DNA of 64,000 nucleotides, taken from an uncultured Eubacteriales bacterium. Its GTDB lineage: Bacteria > Bacillota > Clostridia > Lachnospirales > Lachnospiraceae. The stretch covers positions 31,557 through 95,556 of the forward strand of contig CASFID010000058.1 in assembly GCA_949294665.1 (NCBI GenBank), given 5' to 3'. The notes beneath the pieces were generated by a model, which ran no database searches, was not told where the DNA came from, and saw only the letters and a program-made list of their open reading frames with translations. Made by a program: the position numbers and the translations under genes. This document shows, in pieces, positions 43,758 to 52,265 of the stretch (position 1 is the stretch's first letter; each line of letters starts with the position of its first letter).

Positions 43758-44162
43758 ATGGCAGAAGAAAAGAAGACAACAACAGCCAAAGCGCCGGCGA
43801 AAACTGTACGAAGAGTGAGAAAAACGGCGCAAAAGGCAGAAACGGTACAAGAACAACCAACAATTCAAAAGGAGGAACGAAGAATGTCACAGGAAGCATT
43901 AGGAATGGTGGAAACAAGAGGTCTGGTAGCATCAATCGAGGCGGCAGATACAATGTTAAAGGCTGCTAACGTAGTTCTGGTAGGAACAGAGAAGATCGGA
44001 AGCGGACTCGTAACAGTAATGGTACGCGGAGACGTAGGAGCTGTTAAGTCAGCAGTTGAGTCCGGAGCAGAAGCAGCAGGAAGACTCGGCGAATTAGTAG
44101 CTACACATGTAATCCCGAGACCGCACAATGATGTGGAGAAGATTCTTCCGGTTCTTAAATAA
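43758..44162 (+). CDS. BMC-H shell protein with basic N-terminal extension and internal start
   Basis: Two starts are supported. ATG 43758 (site TAGGAGG) gives 134 residues with a 42-residue Lys/Ala/Thr-rich disordered tail. ATG 43884, in the same frame, has AAAAGGAGG eight bases upstream and gives a 92-residue standard BMC-H protein ([13 protein letters not shown], pore KIGSGL). Both forms are probably made. Over the core it is nearly identical to 43130-43411, also in DNA, so the two arose by recent duplication or exchange information. Confidence 0.92.
   Translation: MAEEKKTTTAKAPAKTVRRVRKTAQKAETVQEQPTIQKEERRMSQEALGMVETRGLVASIEAADTMLKAANVVLVGTEKIGSGLVTVMVRGDVGAVKSAVESGAEAAGRLGELVATHVIPRPHNDVEKILPVLK
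43876..43886 (+). promoter_or_regulatory. Internal translation start within the extended BMC-H gene
   Basis: The start codon ATG 43884 is preceded by AAAAGGAGG (about 43867-43875), a stronger ribosome site than that of the upstream ATG 43758, and is in the same frame. Confidence 0.75.
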
Positions 44163-44168
44163 TACAAT

Positions 44169-44245
44169 ATTATTGGGGGGACCAATAATCGCGGATTATT
44201 GACGGAGCATTTGGGGAACTGAGCAGGAGACTGCATCAGTTCCCC
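44169..44245 (+). other. Two intercistronic hairpins before pduL
   Basis: ATTATTGG/CCAATAAT (44169-44176, 44182-44189) and GGGGAACTGA/TCAGTTCCCC (44213-44222, 44236-44245). Neither is followed by a T-run. They follow the shell genes and probably protect or process the upstream mRNA, giving more shell protein than downstream enzymes. Confidence 0.6.
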
Positions 44246-44268
44246 GTAAATACAAGGAGAATCAAGAT

Positions 44269-44919
44269 ATGGATAACAGTAATGTGGCGTTAATTACAAA
44301 GCTGGTCCTGGAAGCAGTTGAAAAGCAGAAATCTTCCGATGACGCGGGATATCTCGTTCCCATCGGAGTGTCCGCAAGACATATCCATCTCACACAGGAA
44401 CATGTTGAAGTATTGTTTGGAAAAGGCTATCAGCTCACGAAGAGAAAAGAGCTCATGGGCGGCCAGTTCGCATCAAACGAGACCGTGACGATCGTGGGAC
44501 TCAAGTTACGGGCAATCGAGAACGTCAGAGTGCTTGGCCCGGTCAGAAAACAGACGCAGGTGGAGATATCGGCCACAGACGCGATCAAGCTCGGTGTGAA
44601 AGCTCCAATCAGGGAATCCGGCAATGTAGCCGGCAGCGCGCCGATCGCCGTAGTCGGACCGAAAGGAGCGCTCTATCTGGATGAGGGTTGCATCATTGCG
44701 ATGCGTCATATACATATGTCTCCGAAAGATGCTATGGCGGCGGGTGTGCACGACGGTGATATCGTATCTGTGAAAGCAGAAAATGAAAGAGGAACGATAT
44801 TTAATCAGGTGAAGATCCGCGTGGATGACAGCTTTACTCTTGAGATGCATATCGACACAGACGAGGCGAATGCTGCGAAGATCGCGACCGGCGACACAGT
44901 GAGGATTATATCATGCTGA
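44269..44919 (+). CDS. pduL: Phosphate propanoyltransferase PduL
   Basis: A 216-residue BMC-type phosphotransacylase that turns acyl-CoA into acyl-phosphate and recycles CoA inside the shell. Metal-binding His are in SARHIHLT (~36) and MRHIHMSP (~145), with MHIDTDEANA near the end. The N-terminal helix NVALITKLVLEAVEKQ is an encapsulation peptide. Its stop overlaps the BMC-P start by 7 bases. Confidence 0.95.
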   Translation: MDNSNVALITKLVLEAVEKQKSSDDAGYLVPIGVSARHIHLTQEHVEVLFGKGYQLTKRKELMGGQFASNETVTIVGLKLRAIENVRVLGPVRKQTQVEISATDAIKLGVKAPIRESGNVAGSAPIAVVGPKGALYLDEGCIIAMRHIHMSPKDAMAAGVHDGDIVSVKAENERGTIFNQVKIRVDDSFTLEMHIDTDEANAAKIATGDTVRIISC

Positions 44920-45179
44920 TAGGAAAAGTTGTTGGAAGCGTAGTTTCAACACGCAAATGTGAAAATTTGGTCGGCAATAAATTTATGATCGTTGATATAC
45001 TGGAACATATGCATTCCGGCGCGGATCAGCTTATCGCGATCGACAAGATCGGCGCGGGGATCGGAGAATATGTACTCGTGGCTCAGGGCAGTGCAGCGAG
45101 GATCGGAAGCGGCATGCCTGATGCACCGATCGATGCGGCGATCGTAGGTATTATTGACGACGGATCAGGACTGGAGTAG
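44913..45179 (+). CDS. BMC-P vertex protein (EutN/CcmL family)
   Basis: An 88-residue pentameric vertex protein: MLIGKVVGSVVSTRKCENLVG at the start, GAGIGEYVLVAQGSAAR in the middle and DAAIVGIID at the end, all typical of EutN/CcmL/PduN. It closes the corners of the shell. It overlaps pduL by 7 bases. Confidence 0.95.
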   Translation: MLIGKVVGSVVSTRKCENLVGNKFMIVDILEHMHSGADQLIAIDKIGAGIGEYVLVAQGSAARIGSGMPDAPIDAAIVGIIDDGSGLE

Positions 45180-45186
45180 TGGAATT

Positions 45187-46509
45187 ATGGATATGAAAGA
45201 ATTAAGCAGCATATTGCAGCTAAACGGTATCGTCGGCGCAGGTGGTGCAGGATTCCCGACATATGCGAAGTTAGATGAGCGTGCGGAGACGATCATTCTG
45301 AATTGTGCGGAGTGTGAACCGCTGCTCAGACTGCACAGACAGCTCCTCGAGAAACATGCGGCTGAGATCACCGATATGTTCCATACGATTGCTGAGACCG
45401 TTGGAGCGAAGGAAGCTATCATCGGTGTTAAAAAGGCATATAAGAAGACGATCGAAGCGGTAAATGCTGTAATCGATAAATATCCGGAAATGAGACTCGG
45501 ACTTCTTGACGAAGTTTATCCTGCCGGCGATGAGGTCGTCCTCATCTATGAAGTGACGGGAAAAGTCGTACGCCCGGGCGGTCTGCCGATTGAGAGCGGC
45601 GTGGCTGTATTTAATGTGGAGACTGTCTATAATGCATACAGAGCTCTGCATGACAGTACACCTGTTGAGGATAAACTGGTGTCAGTTGTTGCCGAGGTTG
45701 AGAATCCGATCACAGTCCGCGTGCCGATCGGAACACCTCTCGACGAGGTGGTCGCGCAGGCAGGACATGTGACGACTCCAAATCCGGTATATTTTGTGGG
45801 CGGTCCTATGATGGGAAATATCGGGACAGGAGCCCAGCCGGTGACGAAGACGACGAATGCGATCCTCGTACTGCCGGAAGATCATTATATTATTCAGAAG
45901 AAATTAAAAAAGAATTCAATCGATATGAAACGGGCAGCGGCATGTTGCTGTCAGTGTACGATGTGTACTGACTTATGTCCGCGTCATCTGCTCGGACATC
46001 CGATCGAGCCTCACGCGTTTATGCTTGCGGCTACCTGTAAGGATATACAGGAACCAAACATTTTTATAAATACAATGTTCTGTTCTTCCTGCGGTGTTTG
46101 TGAACTGTACTCCTGTTTCCAGGAACTTTCACCGAGGAGCCTGATGGCCGAGTATAAAGCCGGCTTAAGGGCAAACGGTATTAAAGCCCCGCATGTGGAG
46201 GCAAAGCCGGTGGGACCGGAAAGAGAGTACAGAAAAGTTCCGATGGAGCGCCTGATGGCAAGAATAGATCTCACAAGATATAACAAAGAAGCGCCTCTGA
46301 GTGAGTCAGAGATCGCAGTCAGAAAAGTGAAGATCATGATGAGCCAGCATATAGGAGCGCCTGCTTCCCCGATCGTGAAGCAGGGCGATAAGGTAACAAA
46401 GGGACAGATGATCGCTGAACCGGGGAAAGGATTGAGTGTGGGGATCCACGCATCAGTTACAGGTACAGTGACCGAAGTAAATGACAAGTATGTCATCATA
46501 GAAACTTAG
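45187..46509 (+). CDS. PduS/RnfC-like iron-sulfur flavoprotein of the BMC
   Basis: A 440-residue protein of the RnfC/PduS family. It has an N-terminal GAGGAGFPTYAKL segment, an SLBB-like domain, and two iron-sulfur motifs, CCCQCTMCTDLCP (~260) and CSSCGVCELYSC (~302), then a lipoyl-like C-terminal segment. PduS passes electrons for cobalamin reduction in Pdu systems; with no B12 enzyme here, it may link NADH or flavin redox to the PduT-like shell protein. ATG 45187 or 45193 is the start. Confidence 0.9.
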   Translation: MDMKELSSILQLNGIVGAGGAGFPTYAKLDERAETIILNCAECEPLLRLHRQLLEKHAAEITDMFHTIAETVGAKEAIIGVKKAYKKTIEAVNAVIDKYPEMRLGLLDEVYPAGDEVVLIYEVTGKVVRPGGLPIESGVAVFNVETVYNAYRALHDSTPVEDKLVSVVAEVENPITVRVPIGTPLDEVVAQAGHVTTPNPVYFVGGPMMGNIGTGAQPVTKTTNAILVLPEDHYIIQKKLKKNSIDMKRAAACCCQCTMCTDLCPRHLLGHPIEPHAFMLAATCKDIQEPNIFINTMFCSSCGVCELYSCFQELSPRSLMAEYKAGLRANGIKAPHVEAKPVGPEREYRKVPMERLMARIDLTRYNKEAPLSESEIAVRKVKIMMSQHIGAPASPIVKQGDKVTKGQMIAEPGKGLSVGIHASVTGTVTEVNDKYVIIET

Positions 46510-46525
46510 GAAGGACGTGCAGGCA

Positions 46526-47074
46526 ATGAGTAAGGCAATTGGAATGGTAGAATATAAGACTGTTTCGGCAGGCATTACCGCGGCTGACGCAATGGTAAAG
46601 ACCTCTGAAGTCAGTATAATCGAAGCTCAGACAGTATGTCCGGGTAAGTATATTGCGATCATTACAGGTGACTTAAGCGCCGTAAAAGCAGCGGTGGACA
46701 ATGCCAGAGAGCTGCACGGTTTCCACCTGATCGACAGTTTTGTACTCGGGAACCCGCATGAGTCTATTTTCCCTGCGATTTACGGTGCATCAAAGATTGA
46801 GGATGTATCGGCGCTCGGCATTTTTGAGACATATGACGCATCATCTATTATCGTGGCTGCCGATGAGGCGGCTAAGACGGCAATCGTTGATCTGATCGAG
46901 CTGCGTATCGCGAGAGGTATGTGCGGGAAATCATACATGCTGCTGACAGGCGAAGTCGCCGCTGTCGAGGCAGCGATTGAACGGGCAAAAGAAGCAGTAA
47001 AAGACAGAGGCATGTTCCTCGATTCTTCAGTTATTGCACATCCGGATGCCCAGATTCGCGACGCAATTTTATAA
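46526..47074 (+). CDS. BMC-T shell protein, PduT-like
   Basis: A 182-residue protein with two BMC domains (~1-90, ~95-182). TVCPGKYIAIITG places a Cys at the trimer pore, as in PduT, where three such residues bind a 4Fe-4S cluster. It may conduct electrons across the shell with the PduS-like protein directly upstream. AGGAAGGA is ten bases before ATG 46526; a GTG at 46517 overlaps that site. Confidence 0.92.
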   Translation: MSKAIGMVEYKTVSAGITAADAMVKTSEVSIIEAQTVCPGKYIAIITGDLSAVKAAVDNARELHGFHLIDSFVLGNPHESIFPAIYGASKIEDVSALGIFETYDASSIIVAADEAAKTAIVDLIELRIARGMCGKSYMLLTGEVAAVEAAIERAKEAVKDRGMFLDSSVIAHPDAQIRDAIL

Positions 47075-47083
47075 CAGCTAAAA

Positions 47084-47163
47084 ACAGACAGGCTCTCCCC
47101 TGCTTCATACTGCGGTGCTGCGGTTATCTGCCGCGCAGATGCAGGGCGGTTGGAGAGTCTGTT
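47084..47163 (+). other. Imperfect hairpin between BMC-T and deoR-type genes
   Basis: AACAGA...CTCTCC near 47084-47099 pairs with GGAGAG-TCTGTT near 47152-47163, enclosing a GC-rich stem-loop. No T-run follows. Probably an mRNA processing or attenuation element before the regulator gene. Confidence 0.4.
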
Positions 47164-47187
47164 CTGATATGGACAGGGGGCAGTGAG

Positions 47188-47958
47188 ATGCTTGCGATAG
47201 AAAGACGTAATGAGATCCTGGAAAAGCTGCAGACAGACAGAAGAGTCGTTGTGAGCGAATTAAGCCAGCTGTACGATGTATCCGAGGAAACGATCCGAAG
47301 AGATCTTGAAAAGCTGGTGAATGACGGTTACGCTATAAAAAGTTATGGCGGAGCTGTCATCAACGAAAATGTTAATATTGAACTGCCATTTAATATCAGA
47401 AAAAATCGAAATATTTTAGGAAAACAACATATAGCGGAACTGGTCGTTGAGCTTGTAAATGACGGCGACAGCATCATGCTGGACGCCAGTACGACCGCAG
47501 TATATATAGCTAAAGCCCTGCAGGAAAAAGGCAGGAAGAATCTGACGGTGATCACCAATTCCATTGAGATTATTATCGAGTTGTTTGAAGTGCAGGACTG
47601 GACGGTGCTGTCCACAGGCGGCGTATCCCGTGAAGGATCGTTCGCTCTTGTGGGACCGCAGACAGACAGAATGCTTGGCAACTATCACGTCGATAAAGCA
47701 ATTATCTCGTGCAAGGGAATTGATATGGCGTCGGGATTTACGGATTCCGACGATCTGCATGCCAATAATAAACGCACGATGCTGAAAGCAGCAAAAGAAA
47801 AAATCCTTGCAATCGACAAAAGCAAATTCGACCGGGTGGCATTCACGGAGATAGGAACTCTGGATGATCTCACGACAGTGATAACAGATGAGAAGCCGGA
47901 AGATAAGTGGCTCCAGGTATTTAAAGATTCGGGGATCCGATGTATTTATTCCCAATAG
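47188..47958 (+). CDS. DeoR/GlpR family transcriptional regulator of the BMC operon
   Basis: A 256-residue repressor. The N-terminal helix-turn-helix is ELSQLYDVSEETIRRDLEKL (~20-40), followed by the sugar-phosphate isomerase-like sensor domain with DASTTAVYIA (~95) and SCKGID (~172). DeoR proteins sense sugar phosphates, here plausibly fuculose- or rhamnulose-1-phosphate. It lies inside the BMC operon, and repeated CAACA/TGTTG elements at both promoters are candidate sites. Confidence 0.92.
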   Translation: MLAIERRNEILEKLQTDRRVVVSELSQLYDVSEETIRRDLEKLVNDGYAIKSYGGAVINENVNIELPFNIRKNRNILGKQHIAELVVELVNDGDSIMLDASTTAVYIAKALQEKGRKNLTVITNSIEIIIELFEVQDWTVLSTGGVSREGSFALVGPQTDRMLGNYHVDKAIISCKGIDMASGFTDSDDLHANNKRTMLKAAKEKILAIDKSKFDRVAFTEIGTLDDLTTVITDEKPEDKWLQVFKDSGIRCIYSQ

Positions 47959-48001
47959 AACAGACTGGATGATATATCGGCCTGAACAGAGAGAGGACAC
48001 A

Positions 48002-49147
48002 ATGAAAAGTTTTGATATTAAAACAACAATTTATTTTGGAGATCAGGCACTTGACCGCCTCTCAGAGATCCCATATCAAAAAGTGCTGGTTGTGACCGAT
48101 CCGTTCATTGCTCAGGGAGAGCTGATCGATCTGGTCACGGAGCCGCTGAAAAGGGGCGGCAAACAGTTTGAAATCTATAAAGACGTCGTGCCTGATCCGC
48201 CGATCGAGAAGATCAGCGAAGGGGTAAGGAAGATGCTTGAGTACAAGCCGGATGCAATCGTCGCAGTGGGCGGAGGATCCGCCATTGATTCATCCAAGTC
48301 GATCCGGGAGTTCGCGCTTCGGGTAGACCGGTATGCAGACGTAGGTCTGATCGCTATTCCGACGACAAGCGGCACAGGCTCCGAGGTGACATCCTTTGCC
48401 GTTGTCACAGATCCGGCAGAACAGGTGAAATATCCGCTTGTGGCGAGATCACTGACCCCGGATGAGGCCATCCTGGATGCGGAGCTTGTAAAGAGCGTTC
48501 CGCCGTCGGTTACGGCTGATACAGGAATGGATGTGTTCACACATGCACTGGAGGCGTGTGTCAGTACCAACAGAAACGATTTCTCTACTGCGCTTGCAGA
48601 GAAAGCGATTGAGATATGCGGCGTATTTCTTTTAAGGGCTTATCTTGACGGAAACGACACACACGCACGTCAGAAGATGCATTCTGCATCCTGCCTGGCG
48701 GGACTTGCATTCAACTGCTCATCACTGGGACTTAACCACGGTATGGCACATCAGCTCGGCGCAACGTTCCACATTCCTCACGGACGCGCCAATGCGATGC
48801 TGCTCCCGCATATCATTGAGTTTAACAGTGACATCAACAAACACAGCAAGAGCCGGAAAGAGTATCTTCCGGCAGTGAAGAGATACTCTACGGTGGCACA
48901 GATACTGGGATTGAGCAGCTACAATAAGATCATGACAGTGAGATCCCTTGTAAACTGGGTGCAGTTCATGTTAAAGGAAATGGATATTCCTCTTTCCGTC
49001 TCACAGATCGGTACGATTTCAGAGGATGAGTACTTTAAGGCGATCGATCATATGGCCGACGCCGCGCTTGAGGACGCCTGTACGGTGACGAATCCGAAAG
49101 TGCCGACAAAAGATGATGTTATAAGGATTTATAAAGCTCTCTGGTAG
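48002..49147 (+). CDS. Iron-containing alcohol dehydrogenase (PduQ-like)
   Basis: A 381-residue group III alcohol dehydrogenase. It has AVGGGSAIDSSKSI (NAD binding, ~84), PTTSGTGSEVTSF (~125) and metal ligands in DVFTHALEAC (~179), NHGMAHQLGATFHIPHG (~242). PduQ reduces propionaldehyde to propanol; in this operon it could also reduce lactaldehyde to 1,2-propanediol. ATG 48002 has GAGAGAGGA upstream; the longer frame overlaps the regulator gene. Last gene of the operon. Confidence 0.92.
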   Translation: MKSFDIKTTIYFGDQALDRLSEIPYQKVLVVTDPFIAQGELIDLVTEPLKRGGKQFEIYKDVVPDPPIEKISEGVRKMLEYKPDAIVAVGGGSAIDSSKSIREFALRVDRYADVGLIAIPTTSGTGSEVTSFAVVTDPAEQVKYPLVARSLTPDEAILDAELVKSVPPSVTADTGMDVFTHALEACVSTNRNDFSTALAEKAIEICGVFLLRAYLDGNDTHARQKMHSASCLAGLAFNCSSLGLNHGMAHQLGATFHIPHGRANAMLLPHIIEFNSDINKHSKSRKEYLPAVKRYSTVAQILGLSSYNKIMTVRSLVNWVQFMLKEMDIPLSVSQIGTISEDEYFKAIDHMADAALEDACTVTNPKVPTKDDVIRIYKALW

Positions 49148-49180
49148 AGATTCGGATTTTCAGACGAAGCAAAAATATCC

Positions 49181-49257
49181 GCCGGGAGGTATGTATTGTT
49201 AGTGTACGCGCTTTCGCTCTGTCGCTGCGTATACAATACATACCTCCCGGCTTTTTT
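49181..49257 (+). terminator. Strong rho-independent terminator of the BMC operon
   Basis: A perfect 19-bp stem (49181-49199 with 49233-49251, GCCGGGAGGTATGTATTGT) followed by six T. The 33-base loop can pair further (GTGTACGCG with TGCGTATAC). It lies 33 bases after the stop codon. Confidence 0.93.
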
Positions 49258-49360
49258 CCTTTCTGTCAAATACGAATTACAAAACCTTTCATCAGCTGTA
49301 AGTGTTTTCTTCCCTTACCATATGCTATCATGAAGCCATACAACAAGGGAGGTACCGGGA

Positions 49361-50134
49361 ATGAATACAGTTCTTGAAATTGACAGTTTAAAGAAATATT
49401 ACGGAAAGCCTGGAAATCAGACGAAAGCTCTGAACGGGATAACGCTTCAGGTGATGGAAGGGGAATTCCTCGGGATCATGGGAAGCAGCGGATCGGGGAA
49501 ATCGACGCTGCTAAACTGCATTGCCACGGTGATACAGCCGAGCAGCGGCAGGATCGTGATGCGGGGAACGCAGATCCAGTCACTGAAAGGAAAAAAACTT
49601 GCACAGTACAGAGGAAGGGCGATCGGATATCTGTTTCAAAATTTTGAGCTGATCGATAATCTGACCGGCAGGGAAAACATTATGCTTCCAATGTCTCTTC
49701 ACAATGTGCCGGACAAAGAGAGCAGAGACAGACTGACGCGTCTGGCATCTTATCTGGAGATCACAGACGTGCTTGATAAGTTCCCATCCCAGATGTCGGG
49801 AGGTCAGAAGCAGCGCGTTGCGGCGGCGAGAGCGTTGATCATGGATCCGGGTATCATACTTGCGGACGAACCGACGGGAGCACTCGACTCGAAAAACGCA
49901 AAAACACTGATGAAGAAGCTTGCAGGGTTAAATGAGGAGGAGAATGCGACGATCCTTATGGTAACGCATGACTCTAATGCGGCAAGTTACTGCAAAAGGA
50001 TCCTGTTCATTCAGGACGGACAGATCTTCCATGAACTGAGGCGGGATATCCCGGATGAAACACGACCGGAATTTTATGAGAGGATATTGAAAGTGATGTC
50101 ACAGTTGGGAGGAGGAAGCGCCAATGTTCTTTGA
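49361..50134 (+). CDS. ABC transporter ATP-binding protein, BceA-like
   Basis: A 257-residue ATPase of the BceA/MacB family: Walker A GSSGSGKST, Q-loop in YLFQNFELI, signature MSGGQKQR, Walker B GIILADEPTGALDS. With the 10-helix permease downstream it forms a peptide-antibiotic detoxification and sensing module. GGGAGG precedes ATG 49361. It overlaps the permease gene by 11 bases. Confidence 0.94.
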   Translation: MNTVLEIDSLKKYYGKPGNQTKALNGITLQVMEGEFLGIMGSSGSGKSTLLNCIATVIQPSSGRIVMRGTQIQSLKGKKLAQYRGRAIGYLFQNFELIDNLTGRENIMLPMSLHNVPDKESRDRLTRLASYLEITDVLDKFPSQMSGGQKQRVAAARALIMDPGIILADEPTGALDSKNAKTLMKKLAGLNEEENATILMVTHDSNAASYCKRILFIQDGQIFHELRRDIPDETRPEFYERILKVMSQLGGGSANVL

Positions 50135-52217
50135 GCTGATTGCACGCAACAGTAAAAGAAGCAGGAAAGAGAACGGTTTGTTTTTTACGACGCTTCTGAT
50201 CTCTGTCATAGCATTTTATATTATACTTTCCCTTTCGCGTCAGGATGTTATGCTGTTCCTCCAGAAAATGGAAAGCGATGCGGTATCCCGTCTTCTTGCG
50301 ATGATCCCCGTATTTTATGTGCTGTCGCTGGTCGTTCTGTTTTTCCTGATCTATTTTGCCAGCAAGTTCCAGCTTGAACGGCGCAGACATGAGTTCGGGA
50401 TGTATCTGATGATGGGAATGACGCGGAACAGGCTGTTTGTGCTTCTTCTGGCGGAAGACGTGCGGAGCAGTGTTATTGCCCTGCTGATCGGACTTCCTTC
50501 AGGAGTTCTGCTGTCGGAGCTGATCAGTCTGATAACTGCCCGGCTGGTGGGGCTGGGAATTATCGGACACCGGTTCACACTGTCGCTTCATGCCATTCTG
50601 CTGACAGCAGCAGGGTTCTTTATTATTAAACTGGCGGCGTTTCTGCTCCTGAGCGCGAAGATCAGCCGTCAGGAGATCGGATCGCTTCTGTCGGAAAAAC
50701 CGGAGGAAACAAAGAAGCAGTATCCGGCGTGGGTTTATGGCCTGGCGCTTCTTGCGGGAATCCTTTGTCTTGGAACTGCATATTATCTGGCAATCCGGGG
50801 AATGTCGTGGAGCCAGATCCGGATGATGGGGCTTACGCTGTTGTTAGGATTTGCGGGGACATTGCTGTTCTTCTACGGGCTCAGATATATATTTACTCTG
50901 ATTATACAAGACGGGAAGAGGGACCGGCGTCTGCATATATTCAATGTGCGCCAGTTACAGGAAAATGTAGTCCGAAAGTCGGGCACCATGGCGGTCAGCT
51001 CTCTTCTGATACTCGGAGCACTCTGCTGCTTTGGCGCGGGAGTGGCCATGGCGGTCAACTATGGACAGTCAGATCCCCATGTGCTGGACTATACGTTTAT
51101 ACCGGAATATACGGATGAACCAAATCAGGAGAAGACTGCGGCGGATATATTTGATACACTGCGTAGAGAAGGTCTGGACACAGAGTTTTCCAAATTGTTT
51201 GAAATGAAGATCGGTGATATCCGCACGACAGATATCCGCACAGCAGATGATTTTGAAAATGCATATTCAATGGATAGTGTGATGGATCAGATAGCCGGAT
51301 TTCCTGCTTCGGATGACAGAGACGTACTTTTGAATACTTTGGAATATGCAGATTACCCGTCCCTGATCTCCCTTTCCGGATATAATGAACTGCTCCGCAC
51401 TGCGGGGCTCCCCGGGATAGAACTGGGGGAAGATGAAGCGGCTGTATATATGGACAGCAGTTTTGTCAATGCGAGCCGTCTTGAGATCATGGATGCTGTC
51501 CTTGCGAAACATCCGGAAGTGGAGCTTGACGGGAATCCACTTGAGCTGACCGGTAAGGTACAGACGACAGCAGTTGTGACGGATTATTCGATCACGCTGT
51601 CTTTTGCGCTGATCCTGCCTGACGATGCATTTCAATATTACACACAGAATCAGTACGACGTCTATGTTAACGGAGTGCTGGACAGCGGTACCACGGAAAA
51701 GACCGGACTTATGCAGGCAATCTCCGGCATGAACGACAGATTAAATGAGACCGGCCTGGATTATGAGAGCTATCTGCAGAATATGGGGAGGCAGCTTTTC
51801 TATATCGTGGCGGCAAGTTATATTACGATCTATCTGGCGATCATCTTTCTGATCGTTGCGAACACTGTGATCGGCGTCCAGTTCCTGATGAACCAGCAGC
51901 AGACAAACCGGAGATATAAGACGCTCATCAAGCTGGGAGCTGCGTATGAAATACTGTGCGGATCTGCAAAGAAACAGATCAACTGGTATTTCGGAATTCC
52001 GGTGCTTGCGGCGGCTGTAAGCAGCCTGTTCGCGGTGCGGGCGCTGTTTACTGGTATACTCTCTCCCAGAACCCAGGGAACGGCCGGAGAGATGCTGGGC
52101 ATTTCCGCGGCTATGATTCTCGTGCTCTGTGTGATAGAATGCATTTATATGACGGCGGTAAAACGTTCCAGCAGCAGGTATCTGCTGACACTTATGGCGC
52201 CGGAGCGGGAAGAATAA
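50124..52217 (+). CDS. ABC transporter permease, BceB-like
   Basis: A 697-residue permease with about ten membrane segments and a large extracellular domain (~325-545) between helices, characteristic of BceB. FtsX-like segments flank that domain. BceAB transporters resist and sense cell-wall-active peptides such as bacitracin; the target here is unknown. GGAGGA precedes ATG 50124. Confidence 0.92.
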   Translation: MFFELIARNSKRSRKENGLFFTTLLISVIAFYIILSLSRQDVMLFLQKMESDAVSRLLAMIPVFYVLSLVVLFFLIYFASKFQLERRRHEFGMYLMMGMTRNRLFVLLLAEDVRSSVIALLIGLPSGVLLSELISLITARLVGLGIIGHRFTLSLHAILLTAAGFFIIKLAAFLLLSAKISRQEIGSLLSEKPEETKKQYPAWVYGLALLAGILCLGTAYYLAIRGMSWSQIRMMGLTLLLGFAGTLLFFYGLRYIFTLIIQDGKRDRRLHIFNVRQLQENVVRKSGTMAVSSLLILGALCCFGAGVAMAVNYGQSDPHVLDYTFIPEYTDEPNQEKTAADIFDTLRREGLDTEFSKLFEMKIGDIRTTDIRTADDFENAYSMDSVMDQIAGFPASDDRDVLLNTLEYADYPSLISLSGYNELLRTAGLPGIELGEDEAAVYMDSSFVNASRLEIMDAVLAKHPEVELDGNPLELTGKVQTTAVVTDYSITLSFALILPDDAFQYYTQNQYDVYVNGVLDSGTTEKTGLMQAISGMNDRLNETGLDYESYLQNMGRQLFYIVAASYITIYLAIIFLIVANTVIGVQFLMNQQQTNRRYKTLIKLGAAYEILCGSAKKQINWYFGIPVLAAAVSSLFAVRALFTGILSPRTQGTAGEMLGISAAMILVLCVIECIYMTAVKRSSSRYLLTLMAPEREE

Positions 52218-52265
52218 CAGTCTGAGTTTAAAAAGAGAAACTCATAACAGGAGGTGCAGGAAAGG

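Noticed and set aside
51116-51700. The large soluble region in the permease as a separate fused enzyme
   Set aside because: It is the normal extracellular domain of BceB-type permeases.
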